A stretch of 64,000 bases of DNA, from the NCBI GenBank assembly GCA_023146135.1, contig JAGLCR010000026.1, positions 1 to 64,000 of the forward strand, given 5' to 3'. The first letter of the stretch is position 1. Each line of letters starts with the position of its first letter. Below are positions 55,001-63,717 of this stretch, piece after piece. The DNA is from Bacteroidales bacterium (GTDB lineage Bacteria; Bacteroidota; Bacteroidia; Bacteroidales; UBA1556). The position numbers and the translations under genes are program-made. Under the pieces are notes generated by a model, which was not told the origin of the DNA, did no database searches, and saw only the letters and a program-made list of their open reading frames with translations.

Positions 55001-55479
55001 TTGCCACTTTCAAAATGGAATTTGTAATTTTAATGGTAGGTATTGGAATTATTTCGCTAGCGGGTATTGTGGTAAATAATGCTATTGTACTTATTGATTA
55101 TATCGACCTATTAAAAAATAAACGAAGAGAGGAATTAGGGCTGTCAAAAGGTGATGATTTACCTTTGGATGACACAATCGATTGTATTAAAACAGCAGGT
55201 AAAACTAGGCTTCGTCCAGTATTATTGACTGCAATTACTACAGTGTTGGGTTTATTCCCAATGGCAGTAGGTATGAATATTGATTTTGGACGATTACTTA
55301 CAAACTGGAACCCTGATTTATATTTTGGAGGTGAAAATGCTGACTTCTGGGGGCCCATGGCTTGGACCGTAATATTTGGTTTGACCTTTGCCACCTTCCT
55401 AACTCTGGTTTTGGTACCAGCCATGTATTTGGTGGGAAATAAAATTAAACTTGGCGTTAAGCAGATGATTAACAAATAA
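52063..55479 (+). CDS. RND-family efflux permease
   Basis: This 1138-residue inner-membrane pump of the AcrB/HAE-like type has twelve transmembrane helices and two large periplasmic loops. The proton-relay region in TM4 reads GLVLALGMLVDNAIVVVEN with Asp414. An extra hydrophobic stretch (about residues 515-570) precedes the second half, making it longer than AcrB. The C-terminal half has GIGIISLAGIVVNNAIVLIDYI. The substrates are unknown; drugs, bile-like compounds or lipids are typical. It is the last gene of the tetR operon. Confidence 0.94.
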   Translation: MEKQEKNNYREFGLTTAALDNKNTVLLLTILLAVIGILTYIGLPKESFPEVVIPKVFVKTIYPGNPPIDMENLITRPIEKEVHTIKGVKELTSTSSQDNSDIIVEFNSDVNIRRALQDVKDAVDKSKSELPNDLKFDPVVVEMDMSEFPILNVNLYGEYSLEQIKEYAEDLKDEFENIHEVSKVDFKGLQEREIILNIDQDKLSANGLSFQNIEDAINFENVSISGGDIIVGGTRRSVRTIGEFASVDEIGDIIIKHLDGNIVFLRDVLENQKVVDGFADPLTYARLNDLTVVSLSVVKKSGENLLVTTDKIMSVLSNAKEIGILPEDLNISITNDQSDRVRKSVNNLENSIIMGVIFVVGVLFFFLGMRNSLFVGFAIPMSMMISFIILGALGYTINMMILFGLVLALGMLVDNAIVVVENVHRFISQGEDLYNATKHGIGEIAWPIIASTATTLAAFVPLIFWPGMMGQFMKNLPVTLIIVLSSSLFVALIIIPVLVSTFINPEKQETSPSKKTYSIGAILVIAFIIMGYLTGMKAFANLLIIMLLLSAMNYFFLFKSSIWFQHNFLGWLENIYLKVLDWALSGWKPRFLIIGSFVLLFATIKFYQMRDIPVRLFPNNEPHFINVMVELPLGTDIDVTNEFMRKVENRISEVTKNDTSIIESILTTVGKGVVGENEMPFGNTPQKGMTTIAFIDYELRDGISTNDILKDVSHEFTDKYPGVTISVDKNKMGPPVGKQINIEITGKDFPTLMHLSDSLLGFINTQGIAGIEGLKLDIDVGKPELIVNIDREKARRFGLSTAQIASTIRTALFGKEVTDYKEGEDKYPIRLRFAKQYRNDISSLMNQVIAFRNKKGKFMQIPISAVASVYYSNTYGSVKRKDMDRVVTVYSNVLEGFNANEVNNEIKQALANFTLPPTYSFSFTGEQEEQAKVMAFIIKALLIALSLITIILVTQFNSFAKPLIIMVSVLFSTIGVFGGFATFKMEFVILMVGIGIISLAGIVVNNAIVLIDYIDLLKNKRREELGLSKGDDLPLDDTIDCIKTAGKTRLRPVLLTAITTVLGLFPMAVGMNIDFGRLLTNWNPDLYFGGENADFWGPMAWTVIFGLTFATFLTLVLVPAMYLVGNKIKLGVKQMINK

Positions 55480-55486
55480 GAAAAAA

Positions 55487-55522
55487 CAACCCTCATTTCT
55501 GTTATAACAAAAATGAGGGTTG
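55487..55522 (-). terminator. Hairpin after the pump gene, with T-run on the minus strand
   Basis: A perfect 12-bp stem, CAACCCTCATTT / AAATGAGGGTTG, lies 7 nt after the pump stop. The T-run (six T) follows on the minus strand, so as a classical terminator it serves leftward transcription. It may still end the pump transcript without a U-tract. Confidence 0.75.
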
Positions 55523-55533
55523 CTAAAAATAAA

Positions 55534-55555
55534 AAATCCCGAAAATTCGGGATTT
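55534..55555 (-). terminator. Terminator of the 30-residue minus-strand gene
   Basis: A perfect 10-bp stem, AAATCCCGAA / TTCGGGATTT, with a 2-nt loop is followed on the minus strand by TTTATTTTTAG. It lies 52 nt after the stop of the small gene at 55607. Confidence 0.75.
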
Positions 55556-55606
55556 GAACTTATAATTTCTATAAGTTTGTTTCATCTTTAGAATGTGACT
55601 ATATTT

Positions 55607-55699
55607 CTAGTTGTTTGCATAAACCGCAGCAATTGCAATTGCAGCCATTGCCAAGGCATAAATCACATACAAATAGTTTTGTTTTATTTTCTCTACCAT
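55607..55699 (-). CDS. 30-residue single-helix membrane mini-protein
   Basis: The frame begins ATGGTAGAGAAAATAAAACA and encodes MVEKIKQNYLYVIYALAMA, followed by AIAIAAVYANN and the stop. A short basic N-terminus is followed by one hydrophobic helix of about 20 residues (LYVIYALAMAAIAIAAVYA), as in known small membrane proteins. Two terminator-like hairpins with minus-strand T-runs lie just downstream, which is independent evidence that this strand is transcribed here. I recognise no family. The function is unknown; modulating a membrane complex is a common role for such proteins. It diverges from the PHP gene. Confidence 0.6.
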   Translation of the reverse strand: MVEKIKQNYLYVIYALAMAAIAIAAVYANN

Positions 55700-55743
55700 G
55701 ACGTATATATTTAATAATTAATAACTCATTATTGGTTTCTCAC

Positions 55744-56598
55744 ATGAAAGACGACATCGCATTACAAAATCTTTGTTTACATACGCATAATATTTTTTGT
55801 GACGGAAAGGAAGATATTAACAGTCTTATTAACAATGCTGTTTCTCAGGGAATTACACAGATTGGGATTTCAAGTCATGCACCATTAAAAATTAAAAATA
55901 AATGGAGTATGGAGCTTGAACAAATTGATAATTACGTGATTGAAATAGCTCAAGCGAAAATAAAGTACCACAATAAAATTGAGATTTTCACAGCACTTGA
56001 GATAGATTATATTAAAGACAAAACATATTCTTTTGATTTTTTTCGCAATAAGATGTCGCTTGATTACACTATTGGATCTATTCATCTGGTATCGCACCCA
56101 ATAAGTAAGGAGCTCTGGTTTATTGATGGTGATAAGAATAATAGTGTCGATAATATGAATCGAATTTTTGATAATAATGTTCGATATGCTATCGAGAACT
56201 ATTTTGCACAAACAAGGGAAATGATTCGAAGTCAAAAGCCTGACATTATTGGGCATATGGACAAAGTAATAATGAATATTGGGCACTTATTTGACCCAAA
56301 TTCCCTATGGTATAGGGATGAAATTACAAAAACACTACTCGAAATAAAAAAACATAAGGTAATTGTAGAGGCAAACACACGAGGACTTTATAAAGGAAAG
56401 TGGAATGATACTTTTCCCTCAAAAACCATATTGCGTCAATGCTTAAATATGGAGATCCCCATAACGCTTAGCTCCGATGCACATCATTCAAGCGAGCTGC
56501 TACTCTCATACGACAAAGTAAGACAAGAGCTAAAAGAAATGGGATTTATGTATCTTAAAGGTAGAATAAATAACAAATGGGGTAATTTTCCTATTTGA
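55744..56598 (+). CDS. PHP-domain phosphatase (histidinol-phosphatase-like)
   Basis: This 284-residue metal-dependent phosphoesterase shows the PHP motifs in order: LHTHNIFCDGKEDI (first metal His pair), IGISSHAPL, the Glu in TALEIDYI, GSIHLVS, IGHMDKV and LSSDAHHSS. The HisK-type histidinol-phosphatase is the closest match I can name, but other His genes are not near, so the substrate is uncertain. The start at 55744 (ATG) is preferred over a TTG four codons upstream. Confidence 0.85.
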   Translation: MKDDIALQNLCLHTHNIFCDGKEDINSLINNAVSQGITQIGISSHAPLKIKNKWSMELEQIDNYVIEIAQAKIKYHNKIEIFTALEIDYIKDKTYSFDFFRNKMSLDYTIGSIHLVSHPISKELWFIDGDKNNSVDNMNRIFDNNVRYAIENYFAQTREMIRSQKPDIIGHMDKVIMNIGHLFDPNSLWYRDEITKTLLEIKKHKVIVEANTRGLYKGKWNDTFPSKTILRQCLNMEIPITLSSDAHHSSELLLSYDKVRQELKEMGFMYLKGRINNKWGNFPI

Positions 56599-56662
56599 CA
56601 ACCGTTATATATTCGTACTTTTGAAAAATTATCCAACATTACTATTAATATAAACTAACAAA

Positions 56663-58321
56663 ATGAAAAATTATACTAGAATACTACAAGCATCACTAAG
56701 CATGTTTGTTATTATGCTATTAGCATCATGCTCAAGCCCAAAATCAGATCTTACAGCAACTCCAAGTGATGCTGGCTTTGTTATGGTAGTAGATGGCAAA
56801 ACTCTAAGTGAAAAAGGAGGAGTTGACGATATTACAGAATCAGCGTTTTATGAAAAAATGATTAAGGAAATCCCTTCCGATGAAATGGCTGATTTCAAAC
56901 AGTTTGAATACATTTTTAAGGATTCTAAAGAAAGTGGAATTGGTGTGAATGATGAATTTATGCTATTTGTAAAAATGGAAAATAGCCAGCCTATTATTGG
57001 TCTTAATTTTAAAGTTCTTGACAGGTCCAAAGTTGATGCTTTATTCCAAAAAGTAGTTGAAAAAGAAGAGGCTGAGGTTGAAATCGTGAGCGAAGATGGC
57101 ATGAATTACATTATTGACCCAGACAAAGAAGCGGTTATTATATGGAATGATGCACAGCTACTAGTTTATGCACAGGTTGAATCTCCTTCTGAAAACATTT
57201 TGGCTACCGCTAAAGGATTATTAAAACAATCAGCTAGCGAATCTATTCTTTCTAATTCGGTTTATAATGAATTTTATAAAAATAAAAAGGATGTAAGCGT
57301 TTGGTTCAATTATGATTTATTCCTAAAAAATCTTGCGCCAGCACAACAAATGATGATTGCTAGTCAGTTACCTTTCTCCATGGAAGGAACCTATTTTTAT
57401 GGTTATGCTGATTTTCAAAAGGGAAAAGTTGTTGTTGAATACGAAAGTGTATTGAATGATGATATGCAAGAATGGATGAAAAAATATCAAATCATCAATG
57501 ATGATTTCGATACCGATGTGCTCAAGATGATGCCTAAAACTTCTTATGCAAATATGGAGTTTAGTATTAGCCTAATAAACTATTATCACCTTTTTGTTGA
57601 TATGTATAAAGAAAAACAGGTTGATACTGAAATGTATACTGCTCAAGTTGAAAAAGAAATAGGAATGACTATTGACGAAGTGCTAGAGTCTTTCTCAGGT
57701 GAAATGGCTATGTCGCTTCACGGAATAGAAATGAAAGAAAAAACAAGCATGTCGTACGGAATAGATGAGGAAACTGGTGAGTTCAAAATGGAGGAGAAAA
57801 CTTCTATGCAACCAAATCCTAAATATTCAGCGGTAATTAAGTTTACTAATGATAAAATTTGGGAATTGATGGAAACAAGAGCCTCAGAACTCGGTTTGCA
57901 AAAAACCAATGGCTATTATAGCATACCTCAAATAGACTTATTAATTGCGTATGTAAATAGCACGATGCTAATTACCAACGACAGCTCACTACTTGCAGAA
58001 GTTATTGCAAATGGTAGCGTAGAACCAAATCTTAAATCTACTGAAGTTACTTCTTATCTAAACAAATTTCCTACCTATATGGAAATTGATATGGACTTGG
58101 ATAACTATCAAGACGAGCTTAAAGATATGCTAAAACAAGAAGGCGATGTATTGTCTCCTAAGCTAATGGAAGCACTAAATACATATAAACGCTTGCAGAT
58201 CATGCCAACAAGCACAACTAGCGCTGTAATGATTCTTGAACTAAAGGATGATAGTAAGAATAGCCTAGAAATAATTATAAATAATATGACTGAAGCCGTA
58301 AGCGAGCTAAGTCAAAACTAA
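56663..58321 (+). CDS. DUF4836-family lipoprotein
   Basis: This 552-residue protein has a lipobox ending at C23 (LLASC) and the DUF4836 layout: TPSDAGFVMVVDGKTLSEKGG near the start, a middle region with two-layer repeats, and a C-terminal half in which a loop KEKTSMSYGIDEETGEFKM is inserted. The family is common in Bacteroidota and of unknown function; it is probably on the outer membrane. It is followed by a strong terminator and is probably a single-gene transcript. Confidence 0.85.
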   Translation: MKNYTRILQASLSMFVIMLLASCSSPKSDLTATPSDAGFVMVVDGKTLSEKGGVDDITESAFYEKMIKEIPSDEMADFKQFEYIFKDSKESGIGVNDEFMLFVKMENSQPIIGLNFKVLDRSKVDALFQKVVEKEEAEVEIVSEDGMNYIIDPDKEAVIIWNDAQLLVYAQVESPSENILATAKGLLKQSASESILSNSVYNEFYKNKKDVSVWFNYDLFLKNLAPAQQMMIASQLPFSMEGTYFYGYADFQKGKVVVEYESVLNDDMQEWMKKYQIINDDFDTDVLKMMPKTSYANMEFSISLINYYHLFVDMYKEKQVDTEMYTAQVEKEIGMTIDEVLESFSGEMAMSLHGIEMKEKTSMSYGIDEETGEFKMEEKTSMQPNPKYSAVIKFTNDKIWELMETRASELGLQKTNGYYSIPQIDLLIAYVNSTMLITNDSSLLAEVIANGSVEPNLKSTEVTSYLNKFPTYMEIDMDLDNYQDELKDMLKQEGDVLSPKLMEALNTYKRLQIMPTSTTSAVMILELKDDSKNSLEIIINNMTEAVSELSQN

Positions 58322-58332
58322 AACCATAAATT

Positions 58333-58368
58333 AAGTCGCAGTATTCATCAAAGTACTGCGACTTTTTT
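58333..58368 (+). terminator. Rho-independent terminator of the DUF4836 gene
   Basis: An 11-bp perfect stem, AAGTCGCAGTA / TACTGCGACTT, with a 10-nt loop is followed by six T. It ends only 11 nt before the ABC ATPase start. Confidence 0.9.
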
Positions 58369-58378
58369 ATTATAAAGA

Positions 58379-59023
58379 ATGCAAATACAAGTCCATCAAT
58401 TTATTCCAACACCACTAGCTGAAACTTTTTCAAATACATCTGATATTTGGAAAAAAGATAATTTAGAAATTGGTAATCATGCCGTTACATCAATAGTATC
58501 TGAATCGGGGAAGGGAAAAAGTAGTTTACTATCTTCCATTTACGGTATCCGTAAAGATTACTATGGGAGTATCAGTATTGATGGAACAGATACAAAATCT
58601 TTTGAACTGCTTCAATGGTCTATCTTGCGAAAAAATCGATTGTCAATGGTATTCCAAAGCTTGCAGTTATTCCCTGAGCTTAGCGCATTAGATAATATCT
58701 TACTTAAAAACAGTCTCAGCAATCATAAAACTGATAAAGAAATACTTCAGATGCTAGAAAAGCTGGGAATGCTTCCCTATAAAGATCAATCGGCAGCAAG
58801 CTTATCGTTTGGTCAACAACAACGCATCGCAATCCTACGAGCACTTTGTCAGCCATATGAAACAATTTTACTTGACGAGCCCTTTAGCCACTTGGATGAT
58901 ACAAATGCAAAAATTGCTTGGGAACTAATCCTTCAAGAGAGTAATAAACAAAGTGCCAAGGTAGTTATTACAGGCCTTTCAGAAAACGATTTTTTCAAGG
59001 CAGATCAAGTATTAAAACTATAA
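58379..59023 (+). CDS. ABC transporter ATP-binding protein with altered Walker A
   Basis: This 214-residue cytosolic ATPase is paired with the permease that starts 10 nt later. Walker A reads S41-ESGKGKSS, with Ser where the first Gly of GxxGxGKS is expected; the rest is intact. The signature LSFGQQQ begins at residue 142, and Walker B is ILLDEP with D166 and E167. The Q-loop region has SMVFQSLQLFPELSALDN. The size and partner match the LolD/MacB-like class, which mainly handles lipoproteins, cell-envelope parts or signalling at the membrane rather than import. Since a terminator sits just upstream, its promoter must be within the DUF4836 gene or very short. Confidence 0.88.
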   Translation: MQIQVHQFIPTPLAETFSNTSDIWKKDNLEIGNHAVTSIVSESGKGKSSLLSSIYGIRKDYYGSISIDGTDTKSFELLQWSILRKNRLSMVFQSLQLFPELSALDNILLKNSLSNHKTDKEILQMLEKLGMLPYKDQSAASLSFGQQQRIAILRALCQPYETILLDEPFSHLDDTNAKIAWELILQESNKQSAKVVITGLSENDFFKADQVLKL

Positions 59024-59033
59024 ACTCAACAAA

Positions 59034-60242
59034 TTGAATTCAAACAAAATGGTTCAGCGGATAATCTGGAAGACTCAAAAAAAGGGCGTGCTTTTTTTTG
59101 CTAGTATTGGTATGTTTATAGGACTATTTATACTTTTTATCTCTATTCAGCTTTACTTTGACCTAATAATTGTAACAAATAAAGATAAAGACATATTTCA
59201 AAAGGATTATATTGTAATAAATAAGAAAATAAGCTTATTAAATACCGTGAAATTTCTCAGCACTGGTTTTTCTGATAAAGAAATTGACTCAATTAGAAAT
59301 CAGGCATTTGTAGAAAGACTTGGAATAATTACTCCAAACCGATATAAAGTAGGAGCCTATACCGATGGCACACAAGATTTTCCCGAGTTTTATGCCGAGA
59401 TGTTTTTTGAGTCGGTGCCTGATGAGTATATGGACATTAATAGTAAAGAGTGGTATTGGGATCAAAAAAGCAACTTTATTCCTATTGTAATACCGCGTGA
59501 CTATCTTAAACTATATAACTTCGGCTTTGCCCAAAGTCAAAATCTACCCCAAATATCTGAAGAAATAGCAAGCAGGGCCATGTCAGACTTTATTATTGAA
59601 GGTCAAGGACAAAAGCTGCGTTTAAAAGGAAAAATTGTGGGATTCACCGACAGGATAAATAGTATTCTTGTTCCACAAAGTTTTATGGATTGGGCAAATC
59701 AAAAATTGGGACGTAAAACAAAAGGCGATAGTCCTTCGCGCCTTATTCTGGTATGTAACGATCCCGCAAGCCCTAGTTTCACCAAATACTTATCAGACAA
59801 TAACTACGAAGCTAATCTTCAACAAACAAAAAGTAGTAGACTAAATACCTTGCTTCAAATTGTTTTAAGCATTGTATTAATTATCGGTTTATTGATTGTT
59901 TTATTAGCCTTTATGGTATTTATTGTAAGTTTCAAATTAATGATATCAAAAGCTAGCGATAGTATAAATAAATTACTCCTCATTGGTTATCACTATACTG
60001 TATTAGCAAAAACCTACATTATTATTTACGGAATAATCATCCTATTGGTATACTTCCTTAGCATGATTTCACTTATTATAAGTAAGGATATATTAAATCA
60101 ACTTTTCAAGGATATCGGCTTTGTCTTAAACGAAGAATTAGCCATTGGGCTTATAATCATAAGTATATCAATTACTGTAGTACTCTTTATTTCAAATGCC
60201 ATTTCTATCCTAATGCAGTTTCGTAAACTTGCCACTAAATAA
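59034..60242 (+). CDS. FtsX/MacB-like ABC transporter permease
   Basis: This 402-residue inner-membrane protein has one N-terminal helix (VLFFASIGMFIGLFILFIS), a large periplasmic domain (about residues 45-270) and three C-terminal helices (TLLQIVLSIVLIIGLLIVLL, then two more), the four-helix FtsX-like layout. It belongs with the ATPase upstream. The substrate is unknown. The gap to DUF4175 is 42 nt, so the three genes may share a transcript. Confidence 0.85.
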   Translation: MNSNKMVQRIIWKTQKKGVLFFASIGMFIGLFILFISIQLYFDLIIVTNKDKDIFQKDYIVINKKISLLNTVKFLSTGFSDKEIDSIRNQAFVERLGIITPNRYKVGAYTDGTQDFPEFYAEMFFESVPDEYMDINSKEWYWDQKSNFIPIVIPRDYLKLYNFGFAQSQNLPQISEEIASRAMSDFIIEGQGQKLRLKGKIVGFTDRINSILVPQSFMDWANQKLGRKTKGDSPSRLILVCNDPASPSFTKYLSDNNYEANLQQTKSSRLNTLLQIVLSIVLIIGLLIVLLAFMVFIVSFKLMISKASDSINKLLLIGYHYTVLAKTYIIIYGIIILLVYFLSMISLIISKDILNQLFKDIGFVLNEELAIGLIIISISITVVLFISNAISILMQFRKLATK

Positions 60243-60284
60243 AGTAAAAAAAGAAAGTCATATTTCGTATTTTCGCTCATCATT

Positions 60285-63200
60285 ATGGCCGACAACTATC
60301 AAATCTTAATTAGCAAAATTGATGCTTTCATTCGAAAGTACTATAGCAATATGCTCTTAAAAGGCTTACTTATTAGTTTGGGAATAATAATTAGTTTCTT
60401 TTTGATAATTAACATATTAGAGCACTTTTTCTATCTTAGCACTTTAGTTAGAGCCATATTATTCTATATCTTTATAATAACCAACTCCGCCATTGTCGTT
60501 TTTTGGATAATTATCCCTTTAACCAAGTTGATTAGCTTTGGAAAGCGTATTAATCATGAACAAGCAGCAAGTATTATTGGCAAACATTTTCCAGAGGTTA
60601 GCGATAGTTTATTAAACACATTACAACTCAAGCAGCTCGTTGACAATAGTAATGTCAACAAAGCAATTCTAGAGGCTAGTATAGAGCAGCGTTCACAACG
60701 GCTGAGCCCAATACCTTTTCATACAGCTATCAAGTTTTCGGTAAACAAACGCTACCTAAAATTTACACTACCTCCTTTATTCTTCCTCCTTTTTCTGTTG
60801 TTATATTCGCCAGATGTAATTACAAAATCTTCGCAAAGGATTATTAATTATGAAACAAAGTTTGTAGAACAGGCTCCTTATAGCTTTGAAATACAAAATG
60901 ATGAGTTAAGCGCAATGGAGAGTGCTGATTTTGAATTAAAGGTAAAAATTATTGGTGAAATTATTCCTAATGAAGTATTTATAGTAGTGGACGGCTACCC
61001 TTTCAAAGCAAAAAAAACAACTAACACAAGTTTTACTTATACCTTTAATAAAGTACATAAAACTATAAACTTTCATTTTCAATCGGGCAAATACCACTTT
61101 CACAATCATGAGCTTGTCGTTCATCCTAAACCCTTGATTGTCGGCTTCTCTATTCAACTTAATTATCCTAAATACATAGGCAAAAAGAATGAAAAAGTAG
61201 CAAATATTGGAGATTTACTTATTCCTGAAGGCACTAAAGTATCTTGGACATTCAACACACGTGATACAAAAAACCTATTGTTTCTATGGGATGGGAAAGC
61301 AGAGGATTGTAATACATCAGATTTAGGAGTATTTCAGTTTGAAAAAAGAGTAAGCACAGCAGCAAAATATCAAGTTGTAATAAATAATGAATTTGTTAAA
61401 ACACCTGACACTTTAAACTACAATTTGGATGTGGTTCCAGATGTCTTTCCACTAATTCGAGTAGAAGAATTTAAAGATTCTGTAAATGATAATTTACTCT
61501 ATTTCAAAGGTTTTATTAAAGATGATTATGGTTTTAAGAAACTACAATTCGTATATGAAATAAAGCCCAAAGATTCTAACACGCCGCTATCTGAAAAGCA
61601 AGTTCTTCCAATCGTATCTAGTGATATTAAACAAGAGTTTTATCACTTTATTAATTTACAAGATATTGAGCTTAAGCCTGGCGAAGAAATTAGTTACTAT
61701 TTTCAGGTATGGGACAATGATGCAGTAAATGGGTCAAAAAGTAGCAAAAGCAGATTAATGGTTTTTCGTGTTCCCACAATAGAGGAGTTGGACAAATCGA
61801 AAAACGAACGAGCCGAACAGCTTAAAGAGAAAATGACTGCAAGTAAAAAGAAAGCTCAAAAGATTAATAAAGAAATGGATGTGCTATCCAAAAAATTGGC
61901 AGAAAAGAAAAAACTTGACTGGCAAGACAAAGAGGCGTTAAAAAACCTATTAGATGAATACAATAAACTCATAAAAGATCTTGAAGAACTACAAAAACAA
62001 AACAAGCAAAATCAACAAAAGGATCAGTCGTTTAGCAAAGAAGATGAACGCATATTAGAGAAGCAGGAAGAGTTAAATAAGTTGATGGACAAACTCTTAA
62101 CTCCCGAGATGAAAAAGATGATGGAGGAAATGCGCAAGATGATGGAAGAAGATATGAAGAAGGAAGATGCGCAAAAAATGTTGGACAAAATAAAGCTTGA
62201 AAATAAAGACATTGAAAAACAATTGGACAGAGATTTGGAAATCTTTAAGCAAATGGAGTTTGATTTGAAGCTTCAAGAAGCAATTGATAAACTTAAAGAT
62301 TTACAAAAGAAACAAGAAGAGCTCGGTAAAAAGTCTGAGGACAAAAGAGTGGATAAAGAAGAGCTGAAAAAAGAACAGGATGCTCTTAATAAAGAGTTTA
62401 AGAAGTTTGAGAAAAAAATGGAAGAGGCTAAAAAGGCCAATTCTGAATTGGAGAAACCTAATAGTATGGAGGATACTAAAAAGGAACAGGAGCAAATTAA
62501 AGAGGAGCAGCAAAAAAGTTCGGAGCAACTTCAAAAGGGTAAAAAGGGAGCCGCGTCGAAACTTCAAAAAAGCGCTTCAAAAAGCATGAAAAAGCTTTCC
62601 GACAAGCTAGAAAAAATGCAATCGGAGATGGAACAAGAAAGTGCAGGGGAAAATATGGAGACCTTACGTGATATTCTTGCCAACCTAATTGAAAGCTCTT
62701 TTAACCAAGAGGAATTAATGAATGAGGTAATCAATACTTCAAATACGGACCCAAAATATCCAAAGCTTATTCATCGTCAAAAGCAAATTCGTGAGGACAT
62801 GCAAATGATTGAAGACTCATTACTTGCATTAAGCAAACGACAGGCAAGTATCGCTCCGATTGTAAATAAGGAAATTGCTAAGATAAATTCTGGGATAGAC
62901 CAAACATTGAGAGCCCTTTTGGATTTAAATACCATTGGCCCCACATCCCGCCGACAAAAAGATTTAGCGGCGGCGAAACAGCAATACACCATGACATCGA
63001 TGAATAATTTGGCTTTGATGCTAGCAGAGGCACTGGATCAAATGAAAAAGCAACAAATGAACCCCAAATCAGGCAAGGGCTCTTGCAAAAAGCCTAAACC
63101 AGGACAGAGTGGATCAAGCATGAAAAGTATTCGCAAAATGCAACAAGCTCTGAACAAGAAAATGAAAGAAATGCAAGAGCAGATGAAGAAGGGGAAGTCA

Positions 63201-63683
63201 AAAGGTCAGCAAAAAGGCGACAAGAAAAACGGTAAGGGCCAGGGTGAAAAAATGAGTGAAGAAATGGCTCGTATGGCTGCCCAACAAGAAGCTATTCGAA
63301 AAAAACTTCAAGACTACCAAAACGAGTTAAAAAAGCAGGGTAGAGGAGAGGAAGCTCAGGGACTGAATTCCACAGCAAAAAAGATGGAACAAAATGAAAC
63401 TGACTTAGTTAACAAAATACTTCGTGCTGAAAGCATGAAAAGACAGCAAGAGATTGAAACTCGACTACTTGAGGCTGAAAAAGCAGAGCGCAAAAGGGGA
63501 GAGGAAGAAAAACGTAAATCGGAAGAAGGAAATAACAAAAATATTAATCCCAACATTGAGTATTTTGATTACATTCGTAAACAGAATAAAGAGGTCGAAT
63601 TGTTGAAAACTATTCCACCAAAATTGAAACCTTTTTTCAAAAAAAGAGTAAATAAATACTTCGAAGACATCGATACAAATTAA
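60285..63683 (+). CDS. DUF4175-family membrane/coiled-coil protein
   Basis: This 1132-residue protein has two N-terminal transmembrane helices (LLISLGIIISFFLIINIL and AILFYIFIITNSAIVVFWII), a further helix near residue 170 (FTLPPLFFLLFLLLY), an Ig-like periplasmic region (about 200-500) and a very long Lys/Glu/Gln-rich coiled coil (about 505-1100, for example EMRKMMEEDMKKEDAQKML). The length fits the family. Its function is not known. In many Bacteroidota it is followed by an RsbW-like ATPase gene, as here. The coiled coil is highly charged and suggests a structural or scaffolding role. Confidence 0.88.
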   Translation: MADNYQILISKIDAFIRKYYSNMLLKGLLISLGIIISFFLIINILEHFFYLSTLVRAILFYIFIITNSAIVVFWIIIPLTKLISFGKRINHEQAASIIGKHFPEVSDSLLNTLQLKQLVDNSNVNKAILEASIEQRSQRLSPIPFHTAIKFSVNKRYLKFTLPPLFFLLFLLLYSPDVITKSSQRIINYETKFVEQAPYSFEIQNDELSAMESADFELKVKIIGEIIPNEVFIVVDGYPFKAKKTTNTSFTYTFNKVHKTINFHFQSGKYHFHNHELVVHPKPLIVGFSIQLNYPKYIGKKNEKVANIGDLLIPEGTKVSWTFNTRDTKNLLFLWDGKAEDCNTSDLGVFQFEKRVSTAAKYQVVINNEFVKTPDTLNYNLDVVPDVFPLIRVEEFKDSVNDNLLYFKGFIKDDYGFKKLQFVYEIKPKDSNTPLSEKQVLPIVSSDIKQEFYHFINLQDIELKPGEEISYYFQVWDNDAVNGSKSSKSRLMVFRVPTIEELDKSKNERAEQLKEKMTASKKKAQKINKEMDVLSKKLAEKKKLDWQDKEALKNLLDEYNKLIKDLEELQKQNKQNQQKDQSFSKEDERILEKQEELNKLMDKLLTPEMKKMMEEMRKMMEEDMKKEDAQKMLDKIKLENKDIEKQLDRDLEIFKQMEFDLKLQEAIDKLKDLQKKQEELGKKSEDKRVDKEELKKEQDALNKEFKKFEKKMEEAKKANSELEKPNSMEDTKKEQEQIKEEQQKSSEQLQKGKKGAASKLQKSASKSMKKLSDKLEKMQSEMEQESAGENMETLRDILANLIESSFNQEELMNEVINTSNTDPKYPKLIHRQKQIREDMQMIEDSLLALSKRQASIAPIVNKEIAKINSGIDQTLRALLDLNTIGPTSRRQKDLAAAKQQYTMTSMNNLALMLAEALDQMKKQQMNPKSGKGSCKKPKPGQSGSSMKSIRKMQQALNKKMKEMQEQMKKGKSKGQQKGDKKNGKGQGEKMSEEMARMAAQQEAIRKKLQDYQNELKKQGRGEEAQGLNSTAKKMEQNETDLVNKILRAESMKRQQEIETRLLEAEKAERKRGEEEKRKSEEGNNKNINPNIEYFDYIRKQNKEVELLKTIPPKLKPFFKKRVNKYFEDIDTN

Positions 63684-63717
63684 ACCAAAATTAACACTAA
63701 AAGCATTCATTTAACCA

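Noticed and set aside
62301-62567. Minus-strand hydrophobic open frame opposite DUF4175
   Set aside because: It is the antisense image of the Lys/Glu-rich coiled coil, where AAG/GAA codons read as CTT/TTC (Leu/Phe).
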